Assembly: GCA_944392325.1 (NCBI GenBank)
Contig: CALXWI010000004.1
Coordinates: 1-51,550 of the forward strand
Reading direction: 5' to 3'
DNA from: an uncultured Alphaproteobacteria bacterium
GTDB lineage: Bacteria; Pseudomonadota; Alphaproteobacteria; RF32; CAG-239
DNA: 51,550 nt
Both the position numbers and the translations under genes were made by a program. Positions 24,672-32,835 of this stretch are shown here, piece by piece; position 1 is the stretch's first letter; the number at the start of each line of letters is the position of its first letter. A model generated the notes under the pieces. That model saw only the letters and a list, made by a program, of their open reading frames with translations. It was not told the DNA's origin and ran no database searches.

Positions 24672-26612
24672 TTATTCACTCGCCAAAGCATCTATCGGGT
24701 TCAGGTTTGAGGCATTCTTCGCCGGCATATATCCAAAGATAATTCCGATTGCCGAAGAACAAACCAAAGCCAACACAATAGACGCGGTTGAAAAAATCAT
24801 ACCGAAATCTTCCGAAAAAGTATTAAACCCGACACCGATTAACATCGACAGCGCCACTCCCATAAAACCGCCGACCAAACAAATCAAAATCGCCTCAATC
24901 AAAAACTGTTGCAAAATATCTTCCTGCTTGGCGCCGATAGCCATACGAATACCGATTTCTTTGGTTCTTTCGGTTACTGATACCAACATAATATTCATCA
25001 CGCCGATACCACCCACAATCAATGAAATCACCGCAATACTGGCAATCAACAGTTTCATGGTATTAGTGGCGCTCTCCACCGTCTGTTTAATACTGTCGCT
25101 GTTAATCATAAAAAAGTCTTTTGTACCATGAAGCGATGTCAAAATATTTTCAATACTTTCCTCTGCCACTTGCGAGTTTACGGCATCGGCAATTTTCACG
25201 GTAATTGAGTTAATATCGGTACTTCCGTTAATCTTATACATTGCGGTTGTATAAGGCACCCACAAGTTCATGGAATCAGAGTTCGGACCGGCATTATTCT
25301 CTTCCTCGGTAACGCCGATAACTTTTAACGGCTTTTTATTAAAGATAATAATCTCCCCAACGGGGTTTGGCCGGTCAGCAAAAATCTCTTTATATGTATT
25401 ATGGTCAATCACCACTACCGATGCCACGTTATTAACTTCGTCTTGCGTAAAAATCCGCCCCATCAACAGCTTTTTACCCTTTACATCAAAAAACGAATTG
25501 CCCACACCTTTGAGCTGCGCCGTAGACGATGTATTGCCAAATACTAAAGTTCCACTGGCTGACACACTCGGCGTTGCACTGTCAATAAACCCTTGCTTAG
25601 CCAAATAATCCGAGTCACTTACTTTAAGCGTCTTTACTTTTCCGGAGCGCATATCACCAAAACCCGTTCCCGGCATAATATCAATGGTATTGGTACCCAT
25701 TGAGTTAATCTGCTCCATAATTTTAGCCTGCGATGCATTACCCAATGCCACCACCGATACAACGGATGCAATACCGATGATAATACCCAGCATCGTCAAC
25801 AAAGAACGCATTTTGTTGGCCAAAATGGCATGGATTGACATACTGAAAGATTCCGCAAACCGATATTTAAACGTTTCCAAGCGGCTTTTCTTCACATCAG
25901 CCACCTCGTTTTCCAACGGGTAGAATTCATCAGCTTTTCGCTCATCAGAAACAATCTCGCCGTCTTTAATCTCAATAATCCGGCTGGCCTGAGCGGCAAT
26001 CTTACTGTCATGAGTGACCAAAATAATCGTATGCCCCTGCTTGTGCAGATTTTTAATAATCTCCATCACCATTTCGCCGCTTTTTGAATCCAGCGCACCG
26101 GTAGGCTCATCGGCCAAAATAATCTCACCACCGTTCATCAACGCTCGCGCAATACTAACGCGTTGCTGCTGCCCGCCGGAAAGCTCATTCGGCTTATTAC
26201 CGAGTTTACTGCCAAGCTCCAGCTTTTTCAGCAACTCAATGGCTCTCTGAGTACGGCGTTCTTCCCCCATTCCCAAATATATCGCCGGCAGTGCCGCATT
26301 TTCACTGGCATTAAGACTTGATAACAAATTGTAGCGCTGGAAAATAAAACCAAACGTCTTACAACGTAGCTCTGCCAACTGATTACGGGTCATCTTGCCG
26401 ACCTCGGTATTATTAATTTTATAAGAACCTGAAGTCGGTGTATCCAAACACCCAATAATATTCATCAAGGTAGACTTTCCGGAGCCGGACTGCCCGATAA
26501 TCGCCACAAAGTCACCCTTCTCTACCGAAAAGTTAATCCCTTTCAGCACATGGACACGGTTTTTAGCGTTTCCGAAAAATTTATGAATATTGCTCAGTTC
26601 CAAAATTTTCAT
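24672..26612 (-). CDS. macB: MacB-type ABC transporter, ATPase and permease
   Basis: The 646-residue protein fuses an N-terminal ABC ATPase (Walker A GQSGSGKST, signature LSGGQQQR, Walker B ILADEPTGALD) to a MacB permease with one helix near residue 275, a large periplasmic domain and three C-terminal helices (FtsX-like, TERTKEIGIRMAIGA). MacB transmits ATP-driven movement to the periplasm and exports macrolides, toxins or lipoprotein-like substrates with MacA and a TolC channel. It lies between macA and the channel gene with gaps of two and one bases. The substrate is unknown. Confidence 0.93.
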   Translation of the reverse strand: MKILELSNIHKFFGNAKNRVHVLKGINFSVEKGDFVAIIGQSGSGKSTLMNIIGCLDTPTSGSYKINNTEVGKMTRNQLAELRCKTFGFIFQRYNLLSSLNASENAALPAIYLGMGEERRTQRAIELLKKLELGSKLGNKPNELSGGQQQRVSIARALMNGGEIILADEPTGALDSKSGEMVMEIIKNLHKQGHTIILVTHDSKIAAQASRIIEIKDGEIVSDERKADEFYPLENEVADVKKSRLETFKYRFAESFSMSIHAILANKMRSLLTMLGIIIGIASVVSVVALGNASQAKIMEQINSMGTNTIDIMPGTGFGDMRSGKVKTLKVSDSDYLAKQGFIDSATPSVSASGTLVFGNTSSTAQLKGVGNSFFDVKGKKLLMGRIFTQDEVNNVASVVVIDHNTYKEIFADRPNPVGEIIIFNKKPLKVIGVTEEENNAGPNSDSMNLWVPYTTAMYKINGSTDINSITVKIADAVNSQVAEESIENILTSLHGTKDFFMINSDSIKQTVESATNTMKLLIASIAVISLIVGGIGVMNIMLVSVTERTKEIGIRMAIGAKQEDILQQFLIEAILICLVGGFMGVALSMLIGVGFNTFSEDFGMIFSTASIVLALVCSSAIGIIFGYMPAKNASNLNPIDALASE

Positions 26613-26614
26613 AC

Positions 26615-27811
26615 TTAGAATCCTCTTCTCGGGCCTCTGGCACTCATTGCCTTATCCGAAATCTCTGCCGAAGACATCTGCGCAATCACCACTTCATCAT
26701 TTTCTTTAAGTGCGCCTTTCACCTCAATATTCAAGCCGTCAGATACTCCGGTTTCGACCATTACCTTGACTACTACGCCTTGCGGGTTCAATACCTCCAC
26801 ATACTTACCATCATTGCTCCCCTTAACCGCGGTTACCGGTACGGTCAGCACATTTTCGGCACTGTCAACATAAATCACGTTCTGCGTTGTCATTCCGATA
26901 CGCAACAATCCGTCAGGATTAGGCACCAACAACCGCCCGTAGTAATAAATAGCCTCGCTGGCTTCCACCACTTCGGTATATTCACCGTTAGTCAAGAGCG
27001 TCAACCCTGGGTCGATTGACTTTAACGTTGTTTCAAACACATCGGTCATATTGGCTAATACCGAATAAGTTACTTTAACCCCCGGCTTAATATTACCGAT
27101 ATCCCCTTCCGAAATTTCAATCAATATCTCCATCTGGCTCAAATCGGCAATCTGCACGATAGTCGGCGTATTCATTGCCGCGTTTACGGTCTGCCCTTCT
27201 TTAACGGGAATTGACACCACTGTACCATCAAGAGGGGAAGTAATTTTGGTATATCCCAAATTGGTCTCTGCCGTACTCAAAGATATCTCGGTTTCTTTGA
27301 TTGAAGCCTCCAACTCCGTCACCTTAGACTTTGCGGTTTCATAAGTATTCTGAGCATTTTCCAAATCTTCGGTAGAGGCAGCATTTTTCTTTTTCAGCGC
27401 GGCAGTACGGTCATATTGCTTTTTAGCTACATCTAAAGACACTTTAGCCGCCGACAGCTGAGCCTGATAGCTGTTCAGCCTGGCTTTATTAATATCCACA
27501 TCGTTTTGCTGAGTTGTAGAATCAATCTGGGCAATCATATCACCTTTTTTAACTTGCTGACCGATAGTCACATACAGCTTTTCAATTTTACCGGAAGCCT
27601 GAGCACCGACCGTAACCAGCTCGCTGGCGCGAACCTCACCGGTAGCATTCACCACTTTTTGTATGTTTTGGCGCTTAACCGGCTCGGTAATATAAACCAC
27701 GCCGTTGCCCGAATTTCCCCAATAAGCATATCCGCCCCATCCAAGCAACAGCAGCAAGACCAGCATCAACAATTTTTTATGAGCACTCAAAAAAGCTTTA
27801 CTCTTACTCAT
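26615..27811 (-). CDS. macA: MacA-type periplasmic adaptor (HlyD/RND-MFP family)
   Basis: 398-residue adaptor with an N-terminal membrane anchor (LLMLVLLLLLGWGGYAYW), a lipoyl half-domain (GKIEKLYVTIGQQVKKGDMIAQID), a helical hairpin (about residues 100-185), the second lipoyl half (ITSPLDGTVVSIPVKEGQTV) and a beta-barrel plus membrane-proximal domain. It links MacB to the outer-membrane channel. It is the first gene of the three-gene exporter operon, with an AAAGAG site. The C-terminus ends in a basic RGPRRGF. Confidence 0.92.
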   Translation of the reverse strand: MSKSKAFLSAHKKLLMLVLLLLLGWGGYAYWGNSGNGVVYITEPVKRQNIQKVVNATGEVRASELVTVGAQASGKIEKLYVTIGQQVKKGDMIAQIDSTTQQNDVDINKARLNSYQAQLSAAKVSLDVAKKQYDRTAALKKKNAASTEDLENAQNTYETAKSKVTELEASIKETEISLSTAETNLGYTKITSPLDGTVVSIPVKEGQTVNAAMNTPTIVQIADLSQMEILIEISEGDIGNIKPGVKVTYSVLANMTDVFETTLKSIDPGLTLLTNGEYTEVVEASEAIYYYGRLLVPNPDGLLRIGMTTQNVIYVDSAENVLTVPVTAVKGSNDGKYVEVLNPQGVVVKVMVETGVSDGLNIEVKGALKENDEVVIAQMSSAEISDKAMSARGPRRGF

Positions 27812-27927
27812 TTGTCATCTCTTTTACTAAAATTGCCTAAAAATATCACGTTATCTAAATATGTAAACGACAATGATTAACAAAATGTTCAAAAAAAATA
27901 TATCAAATGCCACAAAATTCTTCCAAC

Positions 27928-27959
27928 AAAAAAAAGCCCTTCTCTAAGAGAAAGGCTTT
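27928..27959 (-). terminator. Terminator of tRNA-Ile
   Basis: AAAGCCTTTCTC/GAGAAGGGCTTT hairpin followed by eight T on the minus strand, directly after the tRNA. Confidence 0.9.
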
Positions 27960-27962
27960 AAG

Positions 27963-28039
27963 TGGTGGGCCCTGATGGACTCGAACCAACGACCAGACCG
28001 TTATGAGCGGCCTGCTCTAACCAACTGAGCTAAGGGCCC
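27963..28039 (-). tRNA. tRNA-Ile (anticodon CAU, lysidine type)
   Basis: 77-nt cloverleaf: acceptor GGGCCCT/AGGGCCC with A73 and an encoded CCA, D-arm TAGCTCAGTTGGTTAGAGC, anticodon stem GGCCG/CGGTC with loop CTCATAA, and T-loop GTTCGAG. The anticodon is CAU, but the acceptor, the AGCAGGC junction and the TGGTCG variable region match bacterial tRNA-Ile2 rather than elongator tRNA-Met. TilS would convert C34 to lysidine. Confidence 0.88.
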
Positions 28040-28057
28040 AACCTGACACCGGATATC

Positions 28058-28086
28058 AACATAAATTAAACTCCCCGTTTAGTCAA
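28058..28086 (-). promoter_or_regulatory. Promoter of tRNA-Ile
   Basis: TTGACT (28081-28086), a 17-bp spacer and TATGTT (28058-28063), about 19 bp upstream of the tRNA 5' end. Confidence 0.75.
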
Positions 28087-28099
28087 GCCCTTATTTAAA

Positions 28100-28139
28100 A
28101 TAATTTAAGAGCCAGCTCCTAATGAGCCGACTCTTAAAC
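28100..28139 (-). terminator. Terminator of the 28158-29306 gene
   Basis: TTTAAGAGTCGGCTC/GAGCTGGCTCTTAAA hairpin with mismatches, then a T-rich tract on the minus strand, about 20 bp after the stop codon. Confidence 0.8.
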
Positions 28140-28157
28140 TTTTGATTAGCACTATGC

Positions 28158-29306
28158 CTAAAGATTACACAGATTATTCCGCACTGCATCCGTCCAAAGC
28201 TTATCAAAATAATCCGTAAAAAACCACCAACCGCTGCCTGTCCATTGAGCATAAAATCGCTTAAACTCATCGGATTTCATGTTGTGAGCATTCCGCATAA
28301 AGAAATCAACACACAATTTTGGCTGAGCCAATTTTGCCCTTAAGGCATCGACAGCAACCTCTGCATCATCGCTGATACGACCCAAATCAGTGTCATTCAT
28401 CATTGATTTTCTGAGTATTTTTACCAAAGGGCGCAAATCCTCGGCATCAGGTTGCTCATCAATCAAGCCTTGGGCCGTATCCAGACTAAACACAATTGCT
28501 CTGTTCAACAGAGTCATATTGTTCACCTGATGATTGGCAATATATCTATCCAAATATTCAAACGCCAATATACAATCCACCGGCGTCACCAAACCTATAT
28601 AGACATCTTCAGGCATCAGCTTATGCAACAAAGTATCCATTTCCATAAAACTTTTGCCCCAATCCGAACGTTGTTTCAGTAAACAGTTGAACAAATATAC
28701 TCTGGCCATAGCCTGCTGAGACACATTTGACAACAGCGAAAACGCCGCCGCAAAATTCCCCCCTTCGCACAAAGTTTTCACCGCCGAAGAAGACACATAA
28801 GACAATGTACTTTTCTCCTGCTTTTTCAACAAGAACTGAAGTTTAATTTTTTCTTTCGGCATTCTGGTTTCAAGCAACAAATTATTAAAGAACATCAATT
28901 TTCTTTCAGCCAGCGAATCTTCATCTGAGCGAACCCCGCGCAGAATAAAATCCGCCTTTTGCTCCAAAGCAAAATCAATCAACATTTCATCGAAAGCCCA
29001 GGTTTGTATAGCTTCCGGCCTTTGCGTAATAATGGCTTTCAGTTTTTGTTTTTCTTCCTCATTTAGCAACGGCACCATATCATACTGTACCAGATCTCGA
29101 GCAACATTTACCAATTCTCTCTGCACCAAAGCGGCGCGTCTTCGATTATCGCCCAACAACGGAGATTTCGCTTCATTATTTCCCACAGCCACAATCAAAT
29201 CCGTAGGTTGTTCTGCATTCAGTTCCAACAATGATCGCAACACCATGTCCAAGTGCCCCACCGTAAAAGGATCAAAACTTCCGGCATAAATTACTTTTCT
29301 GTTCAT
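28158..29306 (-). CDS. CoaD-like nucleotidyltransferase fused to an unknown C-terminal domain
   Basis: Residues 1-180 of 382 resemble phosphopantetheine adenylyltransferase: YAGSFDPFTVGHLDMV (residues 7-22, with the nucleotidyltransferase His18), FILRGVRSDED (120-130, family RG-x-R) and SYVSSSAVK (169-177, family S-x-ISS-x-xVR). CoaD makes dephospho-CoA but is only about 160 residues. Here the Rossmann core has an insertion of about 35 residues, and about 190 helical residues of no known family follow. Start 29306 is set by homology. The promoter is TTGACA-type and the leader is SD-less. It may be the cell's CoaD or a specialised paralogue. Confidence 0.78.
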   Translation of the reverse strand: MNRKVIYAGSFDPFTVGHLDMVLRSLLELNAEQPTDLIVAVGNNEAKSPLLGDNRRRAALVQRELVNVARDLVQYDMVPLLNEEEKQKLKAIITQRPEAIQTWAFDEMLIDFALEQKADFILRGVRSDEDSLAERKLMFFNNLLLETRMPKEKIKLQFLLKKQEKSTLSYVSSSAVKTLCEGGNFAAAFSLLSNVSQQAMARVYLFNCLLKQRSDWGKSFMEMDTLLHKLMPEDVYIGLVTPVDCILAFEYLDRYIANHQVNNMTLLNRAIVFSLDTAQGLIDEQPDAEDLRPLVKILRKSMMNDTDLGRISDDAEVAVDALRAKLAQPKLCVDFFMRNAHNMKSDEFKRFYAQWTGSGWWFFTDYFDKLWTDAVRNNLCNL

Positions 29307-29382
29307 AATAACTACTATTAAAAATTTAACATAAAAATATCTACAAACAGCCTCAATATAACTTATTTTGTACAAATGTCAA
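29307..29382 (-). promoter_or_regulatory. Promoter and SD-less leader of the CoaD-like gene
   Basis: -35 TTGACA (29377-29382), 16-bp spacer, -10 TATATT (29355-29360) on the minus strand. The leader is AT-rich, ends in GTTATTATG and has no Shine-Dalgarno. Confidence 0.7.
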
Positions 29383-29390
29383 CTAAAAGA

Positions 29391-29427
29391 CAAAAAACCT
29401 CCGTAAATCATCAGATTTACAGAGGTT
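29391..29427 (-). terminator. Terminator of the 29435-29875 gene
   Basis: A 14-bp stem, AACCTCTGTAAATC/GATTTACGGAGGTT (one mismatch), with a short loop and T run on the minus strand. Confidence 0.9.
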
Positions 29428-29434
29428 GTTTCAA

Positions 29435-29875
29435 CTAGCACTTAATAATTTCACCATTCAAATAGCGATAATCCTCATCTACAAAACGGCCAAGCTCATC
29501 ATGCATGGTAAAAGTTTCACCGTCTTTGATTTCCTTGAACTCCGCAATTTCTTCTTTACGATGCAGTCGGCACATATTCAAAGTTGTACTTGCAAAAACC
29601 TTTGCGTATACCACAGCTTGAATCCGTTCTCCGGTTGGCAGCATTCCGTCAAAATCACAAGCAAAACACGGGCATCCGACTAAATCATCATCACCACGAT
29701 TCAACCATCCTAATTTGATATCATACTTATGCGTACCAAGAATTTCTTCGCCATAAGCATCTTTTTCCACCGATGTTGCAACCAACTCATTGTCAATCAT
29801 ATTCGCAGCCAACATCGCAGTCATTGCACTCAATGCCTCCGTAGAGGACTTAATTACTAATTTTCTAGTTCCCAT
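29435..29875 (-). CDS. Hypothetical protein
   Basis: Unrecognised 146-residue soluble protein starting MGTRKLVIKSS. It has three cysteines in a short stretch (CPCFACDFDG, about residues 67-76) that could bind a metal or be redox-active, and two more later (NMCRLH, IIKC). The start at 29875 follows from the leader pattern (TTGTATTATG) and the promoter; the upstream in-frame extension lies in the AT-rich leader. Single-gene unit with its own promoter and terminator. Function unknown. Confidence 0.7.
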   Translation of the reverse strand: MGTRKLVIKSSTEALSAMTAMLAANMIDNELVATSVEKDAYGEEILGTHKYDIKLGWLNRGDDDLVGCPCFACDFDGMLPTGERIQAVVYAKVFASTTLNMCRLHRKEEIAEFKEIKDGETFTMHDELGRFVDEDYRYLNGEIIKC

Positions 29876-29942
29876 AATACAATTATAAATTAAATAATAC
29901 AAAATACCCAACCACCATAAAACTTTAAATCTTTTTTGTCAA
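29876..29942 (-). promoter_or_regulatory. Promoter and SD-less leader of the 29435-29875 gene
   Basis: -35 TTGACA (29937-29942), 17-bp spacer, -10 TATGGT (29914-29919). The leader contains TTATTTAATTTATAATT, the best match to the shared leader motif of this window. Confidence 0.7.
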
Positions 29943-29945
29943 ACA

Positions 29946-29981
29946 AAAAGTGTTATCAAATTCTATTTTTGATAACACTTC
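29946..29981 (-). terminator. Terminator of the 29997-30422 gene
   Basis: A perfect 13-bp stem, AAGTGTTATCAAA/TTTGATAACACTT, followed by T on the minus strand. Confidence 0.9.
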
Positions 29982-29996
29982 CTGTACTAATAGCCT

Positions 29997-30422
29997 TTAA
30001 GCGAACCAAGATTTTTCAAAAATCACTTGCTTTCCGGCCCAAACTTTAAGCTCCACATGGTCATCAAACTGCTGCACATCGGCATAATAACAAGTTTTGC
30101 CGACTTTAGCCAAGAACAACGGTGTATCTTCTTCCCATTCCATTTGAGCAATTCCATAAACGGCCAATACATGCTCGGTTAAACGTTCCTGAAACACCTC
30201 TGTTCCGTTCAAACTCACCTCTGTCACCAAATGTTTGCCGCTCTGTACCACATACAACTCAGCATATTTGGCATTCCACACAAATTGGACTCTCAGCTCC
30301 GGTATTGATACCACATCATCACTTTCCAAAGCATAATGATCACCGTCACAATCTGCTGTTTGAGCTTTAATTTCGACTGACATCATCAACAATGCCACCA
30401 AACATAACAATATCTTTCTCAT
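29997..30422 (-). CDS. Hypothetical exported protein
   Basis: 141-residue protein with a Sec signal (MRKILLCLVALLMMSVEIKA, cleavage after about residue 20). The mature part is acidic and predicted all-beta, with two cysteines (TADCDGD and KTCYYAD) that could form a disulfide. It is probably periplasmic. The leader is SD-less and contains ATTATTTAATTTACAATT right before the ATG. Single-gene unit with a strong terminator. Family not recognised. Confidence 0.72.
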   Translation of the reverse strand: MRKILLCLVALLMMSVEIKAQTADCDGDHYALESDDVVSIPELRVQFVWNAKYAELYVVQSGKHLVTEVSLNGTEVFQERLTEHVLAVYGIAQMEWEEDTPLFLAKVGKTCYYADVQQFDDHVELKVWAGKQVIFEKSWFA

Positions 30423-30484
30423 AATTGTAAATTAAATAATTAATAAAACTCTGCGTTTATATCATATTTTTGTTTATTTGTCCA
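30423..30484 (-). promoter_or_regulatory. Promoter and SD-less leader of the 29997-30422 gene
   Basis: -35 TGGACA (30479-30484), 17-bp spacer, -10 TATAAA (30456-30461) on the minus strand, then the AT-rich leader typical of the unknown genes here. Confidence 0.6.
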
Positions 30485-30553
30485 CAAGTTTTTTATATAC
30501 TTTTGATTTATTTTCTTTTTGCTCTTTTCCAATCCATCCGGCTCCGCATACAA

Positions 30554-30586
30554 AAAAATCCCGAAGACCTAAGACCTCGGGATTTT
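30554..30586 (-). terminator. Terminator of rpoD
   Basis: AAATCCCGA/TCGGGATTT hairpin with T run on the minus strand, about 20 bp after the rpoD stop. Confidence 0.88.
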
Positions 30587-30604
30587 CCATCTTTATTTAA
30601 TAAG

Positions 30605-32677
30605 TTACTGATCCAAGAATGAACGCAGCTTGCGTGAACGGCTCGGATGTTTAAGCTTACGCAGAGCCTTCGCCTCAATCTGACGAATACGCTCACGTGT
30701 AACATTAAACTGCTGTCCAACCTCTTCCAAAGTATGGTCGGTATTCATACCAATACCAAAGCGCATACGCAACACCCTCTCCTCACGCGGTGTCAAAGAC
30801 GACAAAATACGTGTGCAAGTTTCCTTCAAGTTAGAGTGGATAGCTGAATCCAAAGGCTGCAAAGCACTCTCATCAGCAATAAAATCGCCCAAAGAAGAGT
30901 CTTCCTCATCACCGACCGGAGCCTCCAAAGATACCGGCTCTTTAGCAATTTTCATCACTTTACGGACTTTTTCAATCGGCATAGACAAACGCTTAGCCAC
31001 CTCTTCAGGTGTCGGCTCGCGTCCCATCTCTGCCAACATCTGGCGTGAAGTACGCACCAACTTGTTAATCGTCTCAATCATATGCACCGGAATACGAATA
31101 GTGCGCGCTTGGTCAGCAATAGAACGCGTAATCGCCTGACGTATCCACCAAGTTGCATAGGTTGAAAACTTATAACCACGGCGATATTCAAACTTATCAA
31201 CCGCCTTCATCAAGCCAATATTTCCTTCCTGAATCAAATCAAGGAACTGTAACCCGCGGTTAGTATATTTTTTAGCAATAGAAATAACCAAACGCAAGTT
31301 AGCTTCAATCATTTCTTTTTTAGCACGGTCAGCCTCGCGCTCGCCTTTCTTAATAGTATCAACCATACGACGATATTCATTAATCGGCAATCCGCATTCA
31401 GAAGCCATCTGCGCAATAGCTTCGCGCAATTCAACAACTTCGGCACCATGTTTTTCAACAAACATTTTCCAATGTTTATCAGTTTTCTTTGCAATTTTAT
31501 CCAGCCACTTGGGATCAAGCTCTGACTTCTGATAAGCTTCCAAAAAGTCCTCACGCTTAACTTTGCAAGACAAAGCATAACGCATCAACTTTCCTTCTAA
31601 GCCCATCAAACGACGATTAAGCTCATTCAATTGCTCAACCAATTGCTCAATCCGTGATGCATTCAAATGAATTGAGCTCATCAATTCTACCAACTCGCGT
31701 TTAACCTGCAAATAGCGGTTTTCAACAGCCGGCTGCACTTTTTTACCGGCAATAATAGCATCGATTCTCTGGCATTGAATTTTTTTCAAATCATCATAAT
31801 AGCTTGAAATTTTGGTCAATATCTCCAAGACCGGCTGCATCAAAGCTTCTTCCATAGCTGATATTGAAGCCGATGAACGCCCACCCATGCCTTCATCATC
31901 TTCTTCATCACCTTCGACATGGTCTTCTTCATCAGCATCATCATCGCTTTCTACGGCCGCATCATCATCTTCTTCCTCATCATCATCGACCGTATCCTCA
32001 AGCTCAATATCATTTTCCAAATCTTCATCAATATCATCAAGATTTTCTTTATCTTCAAGCTCTTCGGCAACTTTTTCCAAATCATCGACCTGAGCTTCAT
32101 CTTCATCATAGACCAAAGCCTCAGCATCATCACCGTACATCATCTCCAAATCGACGATATCACGGAGCTGCATTTTTCCCTCGACCAAGTCATCGCGCCA
32201 AGCGGCAATAGCTTTCAGTGTCATCGGGCTTTCGCACAAACCATCAATCATCACGGTTTTGCCAGCTTCAATACGCTTAGCAATAGCAATTTCACCCTCG
32301 CGGGAGAGCAATTCTACATTGCCCATTTCTTTGAGGTACATTCGCACCGGATCATCTGATCGGCCTAATTCCTTCTCATCAAAATTACCGGAATCATCAT
32401 AATCTTCAACGACTTCGTCTTCTTCAATCTCTCCGGCATCAGCATCGGTTTCAGATACAATACTAATCCCCAAGTCAGAGATTTCGGTCATAATATCTTC
32501 AATTTGTTCAGAAGATTCTTTTTCAGGAGGCAAAGCACGATTAAGCTCTTCTACCGTAATATACCCTCTGGCTCGTCCTTTGTCGATAAGACGTTTTACA
32601 GCACTACCCAAAGAATCAATCAGCGGAGCATCTGCGGCATTACTATCATAAAAGTCTTGATTATCAATATCTGACAT
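30605..32677 (-). CDS. rpoD: RNA polymerase primary sigma factor RpoD (sigma-70)
   Basis: The housekeeping sigma factor, 690 residues. Region 1.2 ([21 protein letters not shown]) is followed by a very acidic non-conserved region (about residues 180-270, long D/E runs). Region 2 carries [28 protein letters not shown] and [14 protein letters not shown]. Regions 3 and 4 end with [31 protein letters not shown]. It follows yqeY and dnaG in the classic macromolecular-synthesis order but has its own promoter, so it can be expressed apart from dnaG. Confidence 0.97.
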   Translation of the reverse strand: MSDIDNQDFYDSNAADAPLIDSLGSAVKRLIDKGRARGYITVEELNRALPPEKESSEQIEDIMTEISDLGISIVSETDADAGEIEEDEVVEDYDDSGNFDEKELGRSDDPVRMYLKEMGNVELLSREGEIAIAKRIEAGKTVMIDGLCESPMTLKAIAAWRDDLVEGKMQLRDIVDLEMMYGDDAEALVYDEDEAQVDDLEKVAEELEDKENLDDIDEDLENDIELEDTVDDDEEEDDDAAVESDDDADEEDHVEGDEEDDEGMGGRSSASISAMEEALMQPVLEILTKISSYYDDLKKIQCQRIDAIIAGKKVQPAVENRYLQVKRELVELMSSIHLNASRIEQLVEQLNELNRRLMGLEGKLMRYALSCKVKREDFLEAYQKSELDPKWLDKIAKKTDKHWKMFVEKHGAEVVELREAIAQMASECGLPINEYRRMVDTIKKGEREADRAKKEMIEANLRLVISIAKKYTNRGLQFLDLIQEGNIGLMKAVDKFEYRRGYKFSTYATWWIRQAITRSIADQARTIRIPVHMIETINKLVRTSRQMLAEMGREPTPEEVAKRLSMPIEKVRKVMKIAKEPVSLEAPVGDEEDSSLGDFIADESALQPLDSAIHSNLKETCTRILSSLTPREERVLRMRFGIGMNTDHTLEEVGQQFNVTRERIRQIEAKALRKLKHPSRSRKLRSFLDQ

Positions 32678-32750
32678 GACATTCCTTAAAATCGATTTTA
32701 AAAATTAAACACCGGAGCCTTGCGACTCCTGAATAAAGCTAGCTGGCAAC

Positions 32751-32779
32751 CTTTTAATATTTTTTCATTAATTTGTCAA
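32751..32779 (-). promoter_or_regulatory. Promoter of rpoD
   Basis: TTGACA (32774-32779), 17-bp spacer, TAAAAG (32751-32756) in the 158-bp gap between dnaG and rpoD. The leader carries a GGAGTC-GCAA-GGCTCC hairpin containing a GAGTC (GANTC) site. Confidence 0.7.
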
Positions 32780-32835
32780 GTACCGTTTACTAAAAAAACT
32801 GTTTTGCCTTATACCATATATTTATAAAATAATCG

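Noticed and set aside
27963..28039. Elongator tRNA-Met call from the CAU anticodon
   Set aside because: Acceptor stem and variable region match tRNA-Ile2 (lysidine type) better than tRNA-Met.
31812..32359. Long plus-strand open frames opposite rpoD
   Set aside because: They mirror the Asp/Glu codon runs of the acidic region of RpoD and give Ser- or His-rich nonsense with no start signals.
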